DNA from: Desulfocurvus sp.
GTDB taxonomy: Bacteria > Desulfobacterota > Desulfovibrionia > Desulfovibrionales > Desulfovibrionaceae
DNA length: 11,740 nt
NCBI RefSeq assembly: GCF_023230885.1
Contig: NZ_JALNWM010000099.1
Coordinates: 1 to 11,740 of the forward strand
Reading direction: 5' to 3'
The position numbers and the translations under genes are program-made. This document shows positions 5,952-11,740 of this stretch, piece after piece; the stretch's first letter is position 1, and each line of letters begins with the position of its first letter. The notes beneath the pieces were generated by a model that saw only the letters and a program-made list of their open reading frames with translations, was not told the origin of the DNA and did no database searches.

Positions 5952-7403
5952 ATGCGCTGGCGCTACACCCTGTCCCTGGTGGGGGCGATCCTGCTGTGCG
6001 TGGGCCTGTCCATGGTCCTGGCCCTGGGTTGGTCGCTCTACGACGACGACCCGGGCGCCGGGCCCCTGGGGCTGTCCGTGGGCGTGACCCTGGCCGTGGG
6101 CCTGGGCCTTCTCGTGCTGTTTCGCGACGCCAAGGCCGCGCCCATGACCCACCGCGAGAGCATGGCCGTGGTGGCCCTGGGCTGGGTGGCGGCGGCTTTC
6201 GCCGGGGCGCTGCCGTTCTGGTTCGCCGGAACCTTCGGCCCCTCGTTCACCGACTGCCTGTTCGAGTCCATGAGCGGCTTCACCACCACCGGCGCCTCGG
6301 TGCTTACGGACATCGAGGCCGTGCCCCGGGGGCTGCTCTTCTGGCGTTCGCTGACCCACTGGCTGGGCGGCATGGGCATCATCGTGCTGTCCCTGGCCAT
6401 CCTGCCGTTCCTGGGCGTCGGCGGCATGCAGCTCTACCGCGCCGAGGTGCCCGGCCCCGTGCCCGACAAGCTCAAGCCGCGCATCAAGGACACGGCCATG
6501 CTGCTGTGGAAGGTCTACCTGCTTTTCACCGTGGTGCTGGCGGCGCTGCTGTGGGCCGGGGGCATGGACCTGTTCGAGTCGCTGTGCCACACCTTCGGGA
6601 CCATGGCCACCGGCGGGTTTTCCACGCGCAACGCCTCCGTGGCCGCCTACGACAGCGTCTACATCGATGTGGTCATCACCGTGTTCATGCTCCTGGCGGG
6701 GCTCAATTTCACCCTGCACTACCACGCCCTGCGCGGTCGGCCGGGGGTGGCCCTGCGCGACCCGGAGCTGCGTTTCTTCCTTTTCGTGTTCGCCGTGGCG
6801 ACCCTGTGGTCCGCCTGGGACATCCTGGGCACGAGCTACGACAGCTTCGCCCAGGCCCTGCGCTACAGCGCCTTCCAGGTGGCCAGCATCCTGACCACCA
6901 CCGGCTTCGCCACGGCGGACTACGAGCTGTGGACGCCCCTGCCCCAGAGCCTGCTCCTGCTGCTCATGTTTCTGGGCGGCTCGGCGGGCTCCACCAGCGG
7001 CGGCATCAAGTGCATGCGCATCATGATCCTGCTCAAGCACGCCTACGACGAGCTCTACCGCCTGATCCATCCCCGGGCCGTGTCGCGCATCAAGCTCGGC
7101 GGCCGCCCGGTGAACCAGGACGTGCTGGGCTCCGTGGCCGCGTTTTTCCTGTTGTTCCTGGCCCTGTTCCTGGCGGCCTGGCTGGCCGTGGCGGCGATGG
7201 GCGTGGACCTGCTGACGAGCTTCTCCTCCGTTGCGGCCTGCATGGGCAATATCGGCCCGGGGCTCGGCGGCGTGGGGCCCACGGACAACTACGCCTGGCT
7301 GCCCGGCGCGGCCAAGTGGGTGCTGGTGCTGTGCATGCTCCTGGGGCGGCTGGAGATATACACGGTGCTCATCCTCTTCGTGCCCGAGTTCTGGCGCAAG
7401 TAG
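5952..7403 (+). CDS. trkH: Trk potassium channel subunit TrkH
   Basis: This 483-residue integral membrane protein belongs to the Trk/Ktr/HKT superfamily. It has four repeats of helix-pore loop-helix, each lending one filter segment. The four segments are visible: TTTGA at residues 111-115, ATGGF at 219-223, TTTGF at 315-319 and GNIGPG at 432-437. All four keep the filter glycine expected for K+ selectivity. The third repeat is followed by GGSAGSTSGGIK (342-353), the region forming the intramembrane gating loop in TrkH. Two extra N-terminal helices (about 5-30 and 38-58) precede the core, as usual for TrkH rather than KtrB. The ATG is one base after the trkA stop, with GGAG at 5938-5941 inside the trkA end. 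It should take up K+ under control of TrkA. Confidence 0.95.
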   Translation: MRWRYTLSLVGAILLCVGLSMVLALGWSLYDDDPGAGPLGLSVGVTLAVGLGLLVLFRDAKAAPMTHRESMAVVALGWVAAAFAGALPFWFAGTFGPSFTDCLFESMSGFTTTGASVLTDIEAVPRGLLFWRSLTHWLGGMGIIVLSLAILPFLGVGGMQLYRAEVPGPVPDKLKPRIKDTAMLLWKVYLLFTVVLAALLWAGGMDLFESLCHTFGTMATGGFSTRNASVAAYDSVYIDVVITVFMLLAGLNFTLHYHALRGRPGVALRDPELRFFLFVFAVATLWSAWDILGTSYDSFAQALRYSAFQVASILTTTGFATADYELWTPLPQSLLLLLMFLGGSAGSTSGGIKCMRIMILLKHAYDELYRLIHPRAVSRIKLGGRPVNQDVLGSVAAFFLLFLALFLAAWLAVAAMGVDLLTSFSSVAACMGNIGPGLGGVGPTDNYAWLPGAAKWVLVLCMLLGRLEIYTVLILFVPEFWRK

Positions 7404-7455
7404 GCCCGGACCGCGTGTTTGCGCATTCCGCGCCGAGGGGATAGGACTGCGAATC

Positions 7456-8826
7456 ATGGCCACGCGTCGTCGACTTTCCCCCAATGAGCTGATCATCCTG
7501 GGCTTCGCCCTGATCATCCTGTGCGGCACGGTGCTGCTGCGCCTGGACGTGTGCCGCACGGGGGCGGAGCTGTCCTGGCTGGACGCGCTGTTCACCGCCA
7601 CCTCGGCCACCTGCGTCACTGGCCTTGCGGTGGTGGACACGGGCACCTTCTTCTCCCCCGTGGGCCAGGGGGTTCTGCTGGGGTTGATCCAGGTGGGCGG
7701 CCTGGGGGTCATGACCTACACGAGCCTGGTTTTCCTCTTGTGGCGCAAGCGTATTTCCCTGTCCGACCGCACGGCCGTGCGCCAGAGCCTGTTGCAGGAC
7801 CCGTCCTTCCGCCTGGGGGCCTTCCTGCGCCGGGTGGTCTTCGGCGCCCTGGCCATCGAGGCCGTCGGCGCGGCGCTGCTCTGGCTCCTGGACCCTGCGG
7901 GCTTCGCGCCGTGGTCGGCGCTGTTCCACTCCGTGTCGGCCTTCTGCAACGCGGGCTTCGGGCTGTATGCCGACAGCCTCGTGCAGTGGCGCGCCGACGC
8001 GGGGGTGAACCTGGTGTTCATGGCCCTCATCGTGCTGGGCGGCCTGGGCTTCGCTGTGCTCATCGAGCTGGGCGGCTGGCCCCGGGCGGCCTGGCGGCGC
8101 CTGCGCAGCGGGCGGGCCGATCCCGGCGCCCGCCTGTCGTGGCACGCCCGGGTCGTGCTCTCCACCAGCCTGTGGCTGGTGCTGGGCGGGGCGGCGGCGC
8201 TGTTCCTGGCCGAGTTCGCCCTGGGCCGCGACGGGGTGCCCCTGTCCTCGGAGCTGCTCTCGGCGCTGTTCCAGTCCGTGACCAGCCGCACCGCCGGGTT
8301 CAACACCCTGGACATCGGCGGGCTGACCAACATCTCGCTGCTGGTCATCATCGCCCTGATGTTCATCGGCGGGTCGCCGGGCTCCTGCGCGGGCGGCGTC
8401 AAGACCACGACCTTCCGCGCGCTGCTGGGCTTTTCCCTGGCGCGGATCATGGGCCGCAGGCAGGCCGTGGTCCGGCGCTTCGCCCTGGACGAGGGCTCGC
8501 TCAACGACGCCCTGACGCTCATCCTCTACGGCATCGTCATCGTCGGGGCGGGCACCCTGGCCCTGTGCATCACCGAGCTGGGGCCCCAGCCCCACGCCCA
8601 GACGCGCGGCATGTTCCTGGAGCTGCTGTTCGAGTGCGTGAGCGCCTTCGGCACCGTGGGACTCTCCGCCGGGGTGACCGGGGAGCTGTCGCCCTGGGGG
8701 CGGTTGGTGGTCACGCTGCTCATGTTCGTGGGCCGCCTGGGGCCCATCGTTTTCATCGGCGTGCTGCACGACATGCGCCGCCAAGAGAAGTTCACCTGGC
8801 CCGAGAAGCGGCTGCCCATCGGCTGA
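7456..8826 (+). CDS. ktrB: KtrB-type potassium uptake channel subunit
   Basis: From ATG 7456 this is a 456-residue membrane protein of the same superfamily as the preceding trkH but of the shorter KtrB/TrkG-like class. Filter segments are CVTGL at residues 53-57, CNAGF at 164-168, RTAGF at 278-282 and GTVGL at 399-403, all with the filter glycine. GGSPGSCAGGVKTTTF at 305-320 marks the gating-loop region. FVGRLGP (424-430) carries the conserved Arg of the last helix. The N-terminus LSPNELIILGFALIIL opens the first helix at once, without the two extra helices of TrkH. The frame is open upstream to 7231 inside trkH, but an AGGA (7443-7446) and the family N-terminus favour 7456. KtrB proteins usually work with a one-domain KtrA ring; that gene follows 24 bp later. 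Some members need Na+; this cannot be read from the sequence. Confidence 0.92.
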   Translation: MATRRRLSPNELIILGFALIILCGTVLLRLDVCRTGAELSWLDALFTATSATCVTGLAVVDTGTFFSPVGQGVLLGLIQVGGLGVMTYTSLVFLLWRKRISLSDRTAVRQSLLQDPSFRLGAFLRRVVFGALAIEAVGAALLWLLDPAGFAPWSALFHSVSAFCNAGFGLYADSLVQWRADAGVNLVFMALIVLGGLGFAVLIELGGWPRAAWRRLRSGRADPGARLSWHARVVLSTSLWLVLGGAAALFLAEFALGRDGVPLSSELLSALFQSVTSRTAGFNTLDIGGLTNISLLVIIALMFIGGSPGSCAGGVKTTTFRALLGFSLARIMGRRQAVVRRFALDEGSLNDALTLILYGIVIVGAGTLALCITELGPQPHAQTRGMFLELLFECVSAFGTVGLSAGVTGELSPWGRLVVTLLMFVGRLGPIVFIGVLHDMRRQEKFTWPEKRLPIG

Positions 8827-8850
8827 CGGGCCGCCAAGGAGTAGCGGAGC

Positions 8851-9507
8851 ATGAAGCGCAAGCAGGAGATCGGCGTCGTCGGCCTGGGCAAGTTCGGTTT
8901 TTTCGTCGGCCGAAGGCTCATGGAGCTCGGCCACGACGTGGTCGGCCTGGACGTGAACCCCGACAACGTGCGCCGCGCCCAGGACCACCTGACCCAGGTC
9001 TACCAGGGCGACGGCACGGACAAGGGCGTGCTGGAGCAGCTGGGCTTCAAGGATTTCGATCATGTGGTGGTCAGCGTGGGCGAGGCTATGGAGGCCTCCA
9101 TCCTGCTGACCATGCATCTCAAGGAGCTGGAGGCCCGCCAGGTGTGGGTCAAGGCCATAAGCCTGGATCACGAGAAGGTGCTGCGCAAGGTCGGCGCCGA
9201 CGAGGTTTTCTTCCCCGAGCTGTTCGGCTCGCAGCAGCTGGCCATGCGCATCACCAGCCCGGGGCTCATCGAATACCTGCATTACGGCCAGGGCATCCTG
9301 GTCCAGAAGCTGGTGGTGGACCAGTGGCGGGGCAGGACCCTGCGCGAGCTGAACCTGACCAACCGCTACCAGATGCTGGTCATCGCCCACAGGTCGGCCT
9401 CGGCCGGGAGCTTCGACTACCTGCCCCGGGCCGACGCGCGCCTGGAGGCGGACGACGAGATCGTGGTGGTGGTCCAGGAGGAGATGGCCGGGAAATTCCA
9501 GCCCTAG
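8851..9507 (+). CDS. ktrA: KtrA-type potassium channel regulatory subunit
   Basis: This 218-residue soluble protein has a single RCK unit. The Rossmann domain spans about residues 6-125, with GLGKFG at 11-16, Asp34 at the end of strand 2 and GDGTD at 53-57. A TrkA-C domain spans about 135-215. KtrA assembles as an octameric ring on a KtrB dimer and opens it when ATP replaces ADP; in several bacteria the C-terminal domain also binds cyclic di-AMP. Length and domain count separate it from the double-unit TrkA encoded at the start of the cluster. The ATG follows AAGGAG (8836-8841) by nine bases. It is the last gene of the potassium cluster and converges on mqnA. Confidence 0.93.
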   Translation: MKRKQEIGVVGLGKFGFFVGRRLMELGHDVVGLDVNPDNVRRAQDHLTQVYQGDGTDKGVLEQLGFKDFDHVVVSVGEAMEASILLTMHLKELEARQVWVKAISLDHEKVLRKVGADEVFFPELFGSQQLAMRITSPGLIEYLHYGQGILVQKLVVDQWRGRTLRELNLTNRYQMLVIAHRSASAGSFDYLPRADARLEADDEIVVVVQEEMAGKFQP

Positions 9508-9526
9508 CCGGGGCCGGGTGCCCCGG
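9508..9526 (+). other. GC-rich hairpin between convergent ktrA and mqnA
   Basis: CCGGGG (9508-9513) and CCCCGG (9521-9526) can pair around seven bases directly after the ktrA stop. An overlapping perfect palindrome GCCCCGGGGC lies at 9520-9529. There is no T-run on either strand, so an intrinsic terminator is not supported. The 52-bp gap shows no other signal. Confidence 0.35.
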
Positions 9527-9559
9527 GGCATCCCGCCCTTCGTGCGGCCCGCCCGGACC

Positions 9560-10414
9560 CTACAGCGCCCAGGCCAGGGAGGGCATGCCGTCGATGAGCC
9601 CCAGGGCGGTGCAGTGGGCGCCGAACAGGGCCAGGGATGCCTGCTCCCGGGGGCCCAGGTCGTAGCCGATGGTGCCCAGGTAGTCCTCGATGCCCGCCGG
9701 GCTGATCCACGGCGTGAACTCGTCCCAGCGGGCGATTTCGGCAATGGCCTGCACGCAGGTGGTCTTGCAATGCAAAAGGGCGGTGTGCACCTCGCCCAGG
9801 AGGGCCTCCTGGGCCGGGGAGAGCCCGCGGCGCACGATCCACACGGCGAAGACGAAGGGCAGGCCCGTCCAGCGCAGCCAGTGCTCGGCCAGGTCGACGA
9901 TGTGCCAGCCCGCCGGGCGGTCCACATGGATCTTCAGGGCCAGGTTGCCGATTTCCAGGAACGGGCGGCCCTTGGTCAGGCCGCTGCCCGGGGGCATGGG
10001 CTCCCAGCGCGGCTCGGGCAGGTTCCAGCACAGCGACCAGAGCACCTTGAGCAGGGCCACGGAGCTGGCCGAGGCGCCCGTGAGCCCGACCCCGGGGCCG
10101 TTGGCCGCCAGCCATGCGGGCAGCTCCTCCAGAGCCACGGGGCTGACCAGCAGCACGCTTTTCACCGGCCCCAGGGGCGCGCTGATGGACAGCCCGGGCA
10201 GCAGGCGGTAGCGCCCGGCGCCCGCGAGGTATTCGAAGGACGAGGCCGGGGCGCAGTCCAGCTCGCCGCGCGCCAGCAGGGCGTTCATCTCCGAGGGGTG
10301 GCCCGGGATGTACTCCAGACCGTCCGAGGGCGGGAACACGCGCTTGAGATGATGGAACAGGGGCAGGACGTTCAGGTAGTCGATCTGGCCGACGCGCAGG
10401 TGGTTGGTGCTCAT
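9560..10414 (-). CDS. mqnA: Chorismate dehydratase MqnA (futalosine menaquinone pathway)
   Basis: This 284-residue protein resembles MqnA, which dehydrates chorismate to 3-[(1-carboxyvinyl)oxy]benzoate, the first step of the futalosine route to menaquinone. It has the two-lobed fold related to periplasmic binding proteins but lacks a signal peptide, as expected for a cytosolic enzyme. Visible family features are RVGQIDYLNVLPLF at residues 7-20, ELDCAPASSFEYL at 51-63, TGASASSVALLK at 112-123 and EIGNLALK at 154-161. The frame is open further upstream to 10519, but that extension is Arg/Pro/Gly-rich and lies outside the family domain, so ATG 10414 is chosen. An AAGG (complement of 10424-10427) lies nine bases before it. 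No clear promoter is seen between the adk terminator and this gene. No other mqn gene lies in the window. MqnD, a related enzyme, fits less well. Confidence 0.87.
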   Translation of the reverse strand: MSTNHLRVGQIDYLNVLPLFHHLKRVFPPSDGLEYIPGHPSEMNALLARGELDCAPASSFEYLAGAGRYRLLPGLSISAPLGPVKSVLLVSPVALEELPAWLAANGPGVGLTGASASSVALLKVLWSLCWNLPEPRWEPMPPGSGLTKGRPFLEIGNLALKIHVDRPAGWHIVDLAEHWLRWTGLPFVFAVWIVRRGLSPAQEALLGEVHTALLHCKTTCVQAIAEIARWDEFTPWISPAGIEDYLGTIGYDLGPREQASLALFGAHCTALGLIDGMPSLAWAL

Positions 10415-10520
10415 GGGCCCATGCCTTACCCCGGTCCGGCGCGGATGAAAAGCCCGCAGCGCAATGGTTTCACCCCTGGGCGGCGGCCCGGGGCCGCGCC
10501 CGCCCGGGGCGGCGGGCACG

Positions 10521-10551
10521 AAAAAGGCCCCCGGAGCGATCCGGGGGCCTT
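10521..10551 (-). terminator. Rho-independent terminator of adk
   Basis: Read on the - strand, AAGGCCCCCGG (complement of 10541-10551) pairs perfectly with CCGGGGGCCTT (complement of 10524-10534) around six bases. The T-run corresponds to A10521-A10525. It begins 23 bp after the adk stop. It separates adk from mqnA, so mqnA needs read-through or its own promoter. Confidence 0.93.
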
Positions 10552-10574
10552 GGCGTCTTTCCGGGAGCCGGGCG

Positions 10575-11240
10575 CTAGGCCAGCTGGCTCATGAGGTATT
10601 CCTTGATCTCGGTGATACCCTTTTCGCCGTCCAGCTCGATGAACTTGTATCCGCCGTCCTTCTTGTTTTTGTAGAAGTTCACGGCGGCCATGGTGCCGGT
10701 CTTTTCGTCGTAGTAGATGTTGTGGCGCTGGTCGATGGCACCCTCGTCCTGGTCGTCCTGGCGGGAAGACAGGGCGCCGCCGCACACGCGGCACTTGTCG
10801 CCGTCGGGGGTGATGGCCGGGATGCCGACGTTGTTGGGGTGGTTGGGGTTGTTCTCGCACAGGCGGCGACCCATGATGCGCGCCTTGGCGATTTCGCGGG
10901 GCAGCTTGATCTCGATGACGTAGTCCAGGGCCACGCCGTCCTTCTGCAGGGCTTCCCACAGCTTTTCGGCCTGCACCAGGGAGCGCGGGAAGCCGTCCAG
11001 CAGCCAGCCGTTCTTGGAGCCCTGGAGCACGTCCAGCACCATGGGGATGGTGATGTCGTCGGGCACCAGCTCGCCGCGGTTGATGTATTCCTTGGCCTTC
11101 ATGCCAAGCTCGGTGCCGCCGCCGATGTGCTTGCGGAAGATGGCGCCGGACTCGATGTGATCCAGGCCGTACTTGTCTTTGGCCAGGGTGCCCTGGGTGC
11201 CTTTGCCGGAGCCGTTGGGACCGAAGATCAGGATATTCAC
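10575..11240 (-). CDS. adk: Adenylate kinase with metal-binding LID
   Basis: This 221-residue enzyme interconverts ATP + AMP and 2 ADP in the cytosol. The P-loop GPNGSGKGTQ is at residues 7-16. LVPDD at 58-62 and DGFPRSLVQAEKL at 82-94 are standard AMP-site features, and GRRLC at 124-128 opens the LID. The LID holds Cys128, His134, Cys150 and Cys153, spaced X5, X15 and X2. This is the Cys/His/Cys/Cys metal site described for Desulfovibrio gigas adenylate kinase, unlike the four-Cys site of many Gram-positive enzymes. The start is GTG 11240, because AAGGAGG lies five bases before it and the core begins with NILIFGPNG. The frame continues to 11273 upstream, but that part runs through the ribosome site. 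The gene has its own promoter and terminator. Confidence 0.97.
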   Translation of the reverse strand: MNILIFGPNGSGKGTQGTLAKDKYGLDHIESGAIFRKHIGGGTELGMKAKEYINRGELVPDDITIPMVLDVLQGSKNGWLLDGFPRSLVQAEKLWEALQKDGVALDYVIEIKLPREIAKARIMGRRLCENNPNHPNNVGIPAITPDGDKCRVCGGALSSRQDDQDEGAIDQRHNIYYDEKTGTMAAVNFYKNKKDGGYKFIELDGEKGITEIKEYLMSQLA

Positions 11241-11245
11241 GTCTG

Positions 11246-11252
11246 CCTCCTT
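11246..11252 (-). promoter_or_regulatory. Shine-Dalgarno site that sets the GTG start of adk
   Basis: AAGGAGG on the - strand lies five bases before GTG at 11240-11238. It rules out the upstream ATG at 11273, which would place this site inside the coding region. Confidence 0.88.
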
Positions 11253-11277
11253 AGGATTTGCAAAAAATTTCACAATG

Positions 11278-11304
11278 CCTATACCGCCTTGGCCCGGCTG
11301 TCAA
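11278..11304 (-). promoter_or_regulatory. Sigma-70-type promoter of adk
   Basis: On the - strand a perfect TTGACA (complement of 11299-11304) is followed after 15 bp by TATAGG (complement of 11278-11283). Transcription would start near 11270, giving a leader of about 30 nt. A 17-bp spacing is possible with TAGGCA as -10, but TATAGG at 15 bp matches the rpsT promoter in both spacing and flanking GGCGG. Confidence 0.7.
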
Positions 11305-11740
11305 TGCCCGGCGGTCCTTTTCGGCCTCGCCCGGGCCTGACTCCGGCCTTGGGGCGGCCCGGAATCCCCCGGCGGGCGGAACGGAGGGGCTGGCCCGAAA
11401 GATTCTCGTGAAAAACAGAACAAGCCGCCCCGGCGCTGGGGCGCGGTTGTGTCGGGCGGGGCGGGGCCTGCCTGGGCCAGGGGCCGGAGCGGGCGCCGGG
11501 CTGGGGGACAGGGTCGGGGCCTGGGGCTGGCTGGGGTCGGAAGGGCCGGGAGGTGCCGGGCCGGGGTGGACGCCGGGGTGTGGGTATGGGGTTGGCGCCG
11601 GAACGGGGCGCGGCCCGGGGGCTGGAGCCAGGGCAGGGCGCGGGTCGGACGGGGCGGTGGCGTTGGGCAGGGAGGGGGCGTGTGGCCTGACGCAGAGGAA
11701 CACGGGGCACAGGCACGGCCAGGGCCAGGGCGTTGCGCCA
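11305..11740 (+). other. Gene-less G-rich region with many G-tracts
   Basis: I can support no gene in these 436 bases. From about 11438 to 11678 the + strand carries over two dozen runs of three or more G. Several are close enough for canonical G-quadruplexes, for example 11503-11526 with loops of three, two and three bases. Nearly all frames are open on both strands, because stop codons are rare in such sequence. The - strand frames read as Pro/Ala/Arg-rich low-complexity chains, and their third codon positions looked by eye less GC-biased than in the real genes here. The 3' end of a Pro-rich protein entering from the right on the - strand cannot be excluded. Confidence 0.6.

Noticed and set aside
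7419..7447. Possible internal promoter before ktrB (TTGCGC-17 bp-TAGGAC)
   Set aside because: The -10 box matches only three of six bases, and the start would fall at the ATG, leaving no leader although a ribosome site seems to be used.
7231..7455. Upstream extension of the ktrB frame into trkH
   Set aside because: The added residues lie in the trkH coding region in another frame, have no family similarity, and the KtrB first helix begins just after ATG 7456.
5859..7712. A 617-codon - strand frame opposite trkH
   Set aside because: Composition typical of antisense shadow (His/Gln/Gly/Arg-rich), with no domain, and the TrkH frame is unmistakable.
7369..9927. An 852-codon - strand frame opposite the ktrB and ktrA genes and extending into mqnA
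   Set aside because: Low-complexity His/Gln/Gly/Ala-rich product; it overlaps mqnA in a different frame of the same strand and is antisense to two conserved genes. Same GC artefact.
11251..11703. A 150-codon Pro/Ala-rich - strand frame upstream of adk
   Set aside because: It runs through the adk promoter and ends at the adk ribosome site. By eye its third positions are clearly less GC-rich than in the real genes, and the other - strand frames look equally Pro-rich. A true Pro-rich gene end from beyond the window remains possible, so it is kept only as a note.

Overview
The window is a very GC-rich stretch of bacterial chromosome carrying ordinary, well-conserved genes. It most likely comes from a sulfate-reducing deltaproteobacterium of the Desulfovibrio group (Desulfobacterota). 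This is inferred from three things. The order rodZ, recO, glyQ, glyS, rpsT is, as I recall, the order in Desulfovibrio genomes. There is an mqnA gene of the futalosine menaquinone pathway. The adenylate kinase has a LID domain with the Cys-X5-His-X15-Cys-X2-Cys metal site known from Desulfovibrio adenylate kinase. No species can be named from the sequence alone.

Layout, left to right. The + strand opens with the 3' end of rodZ (1-141) and recO (192-938). Two tandem hairpins with T-runs (959-1008) lie directly in front of glyQ. Then follow glyQ (1027-1896) and glyS (1912-3999), the two subunits of tetrameric glycyl-tRNA synthetase. The gene for ribosomal protein S20, rpsT (4116-4379), has its own promoter, a UUG start and a strong terminator.

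After a GC-rich hairpin-bearing gap comes a four-gene potassium-uptake cluster on the + strand: trkA (two RCK repeats), trkH (pore), a KtrB-type pore gene and a KtrA-type single-RCK gene (4592-9507). The gene order is mirror-symmetric: regulator, pore, pore, regulator. Spacing is 1, 52 and 24 bp, so the four are probably co-transcribed. Together they should encode two related K+ systems that bind nucleotides on cytosolic gating rings.

The right part is on the - strand. adk (10575-11240) has a clear promoter, a strong Shine-Dalgarno sequence and a terminator. mqnA (9560-10414) follows beyond that terminator and converges on ktrA. The last 436 bases, upstream of adk, hold no gene I can support. 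They contain an extreme run of G-tracts on the + strand with several canonical G-quadruplex patterns.

No mobile element, CRISPR array, tRNA, rRNA or obviously transferred gene was seen. I found no new multi-gene system. The observations most worth a second look are the double K+ locus, the hairpins in front of glyQS, the G8 homopolymer in the rpsT promoter spacer, the metal site in Adk and the G-tract region.
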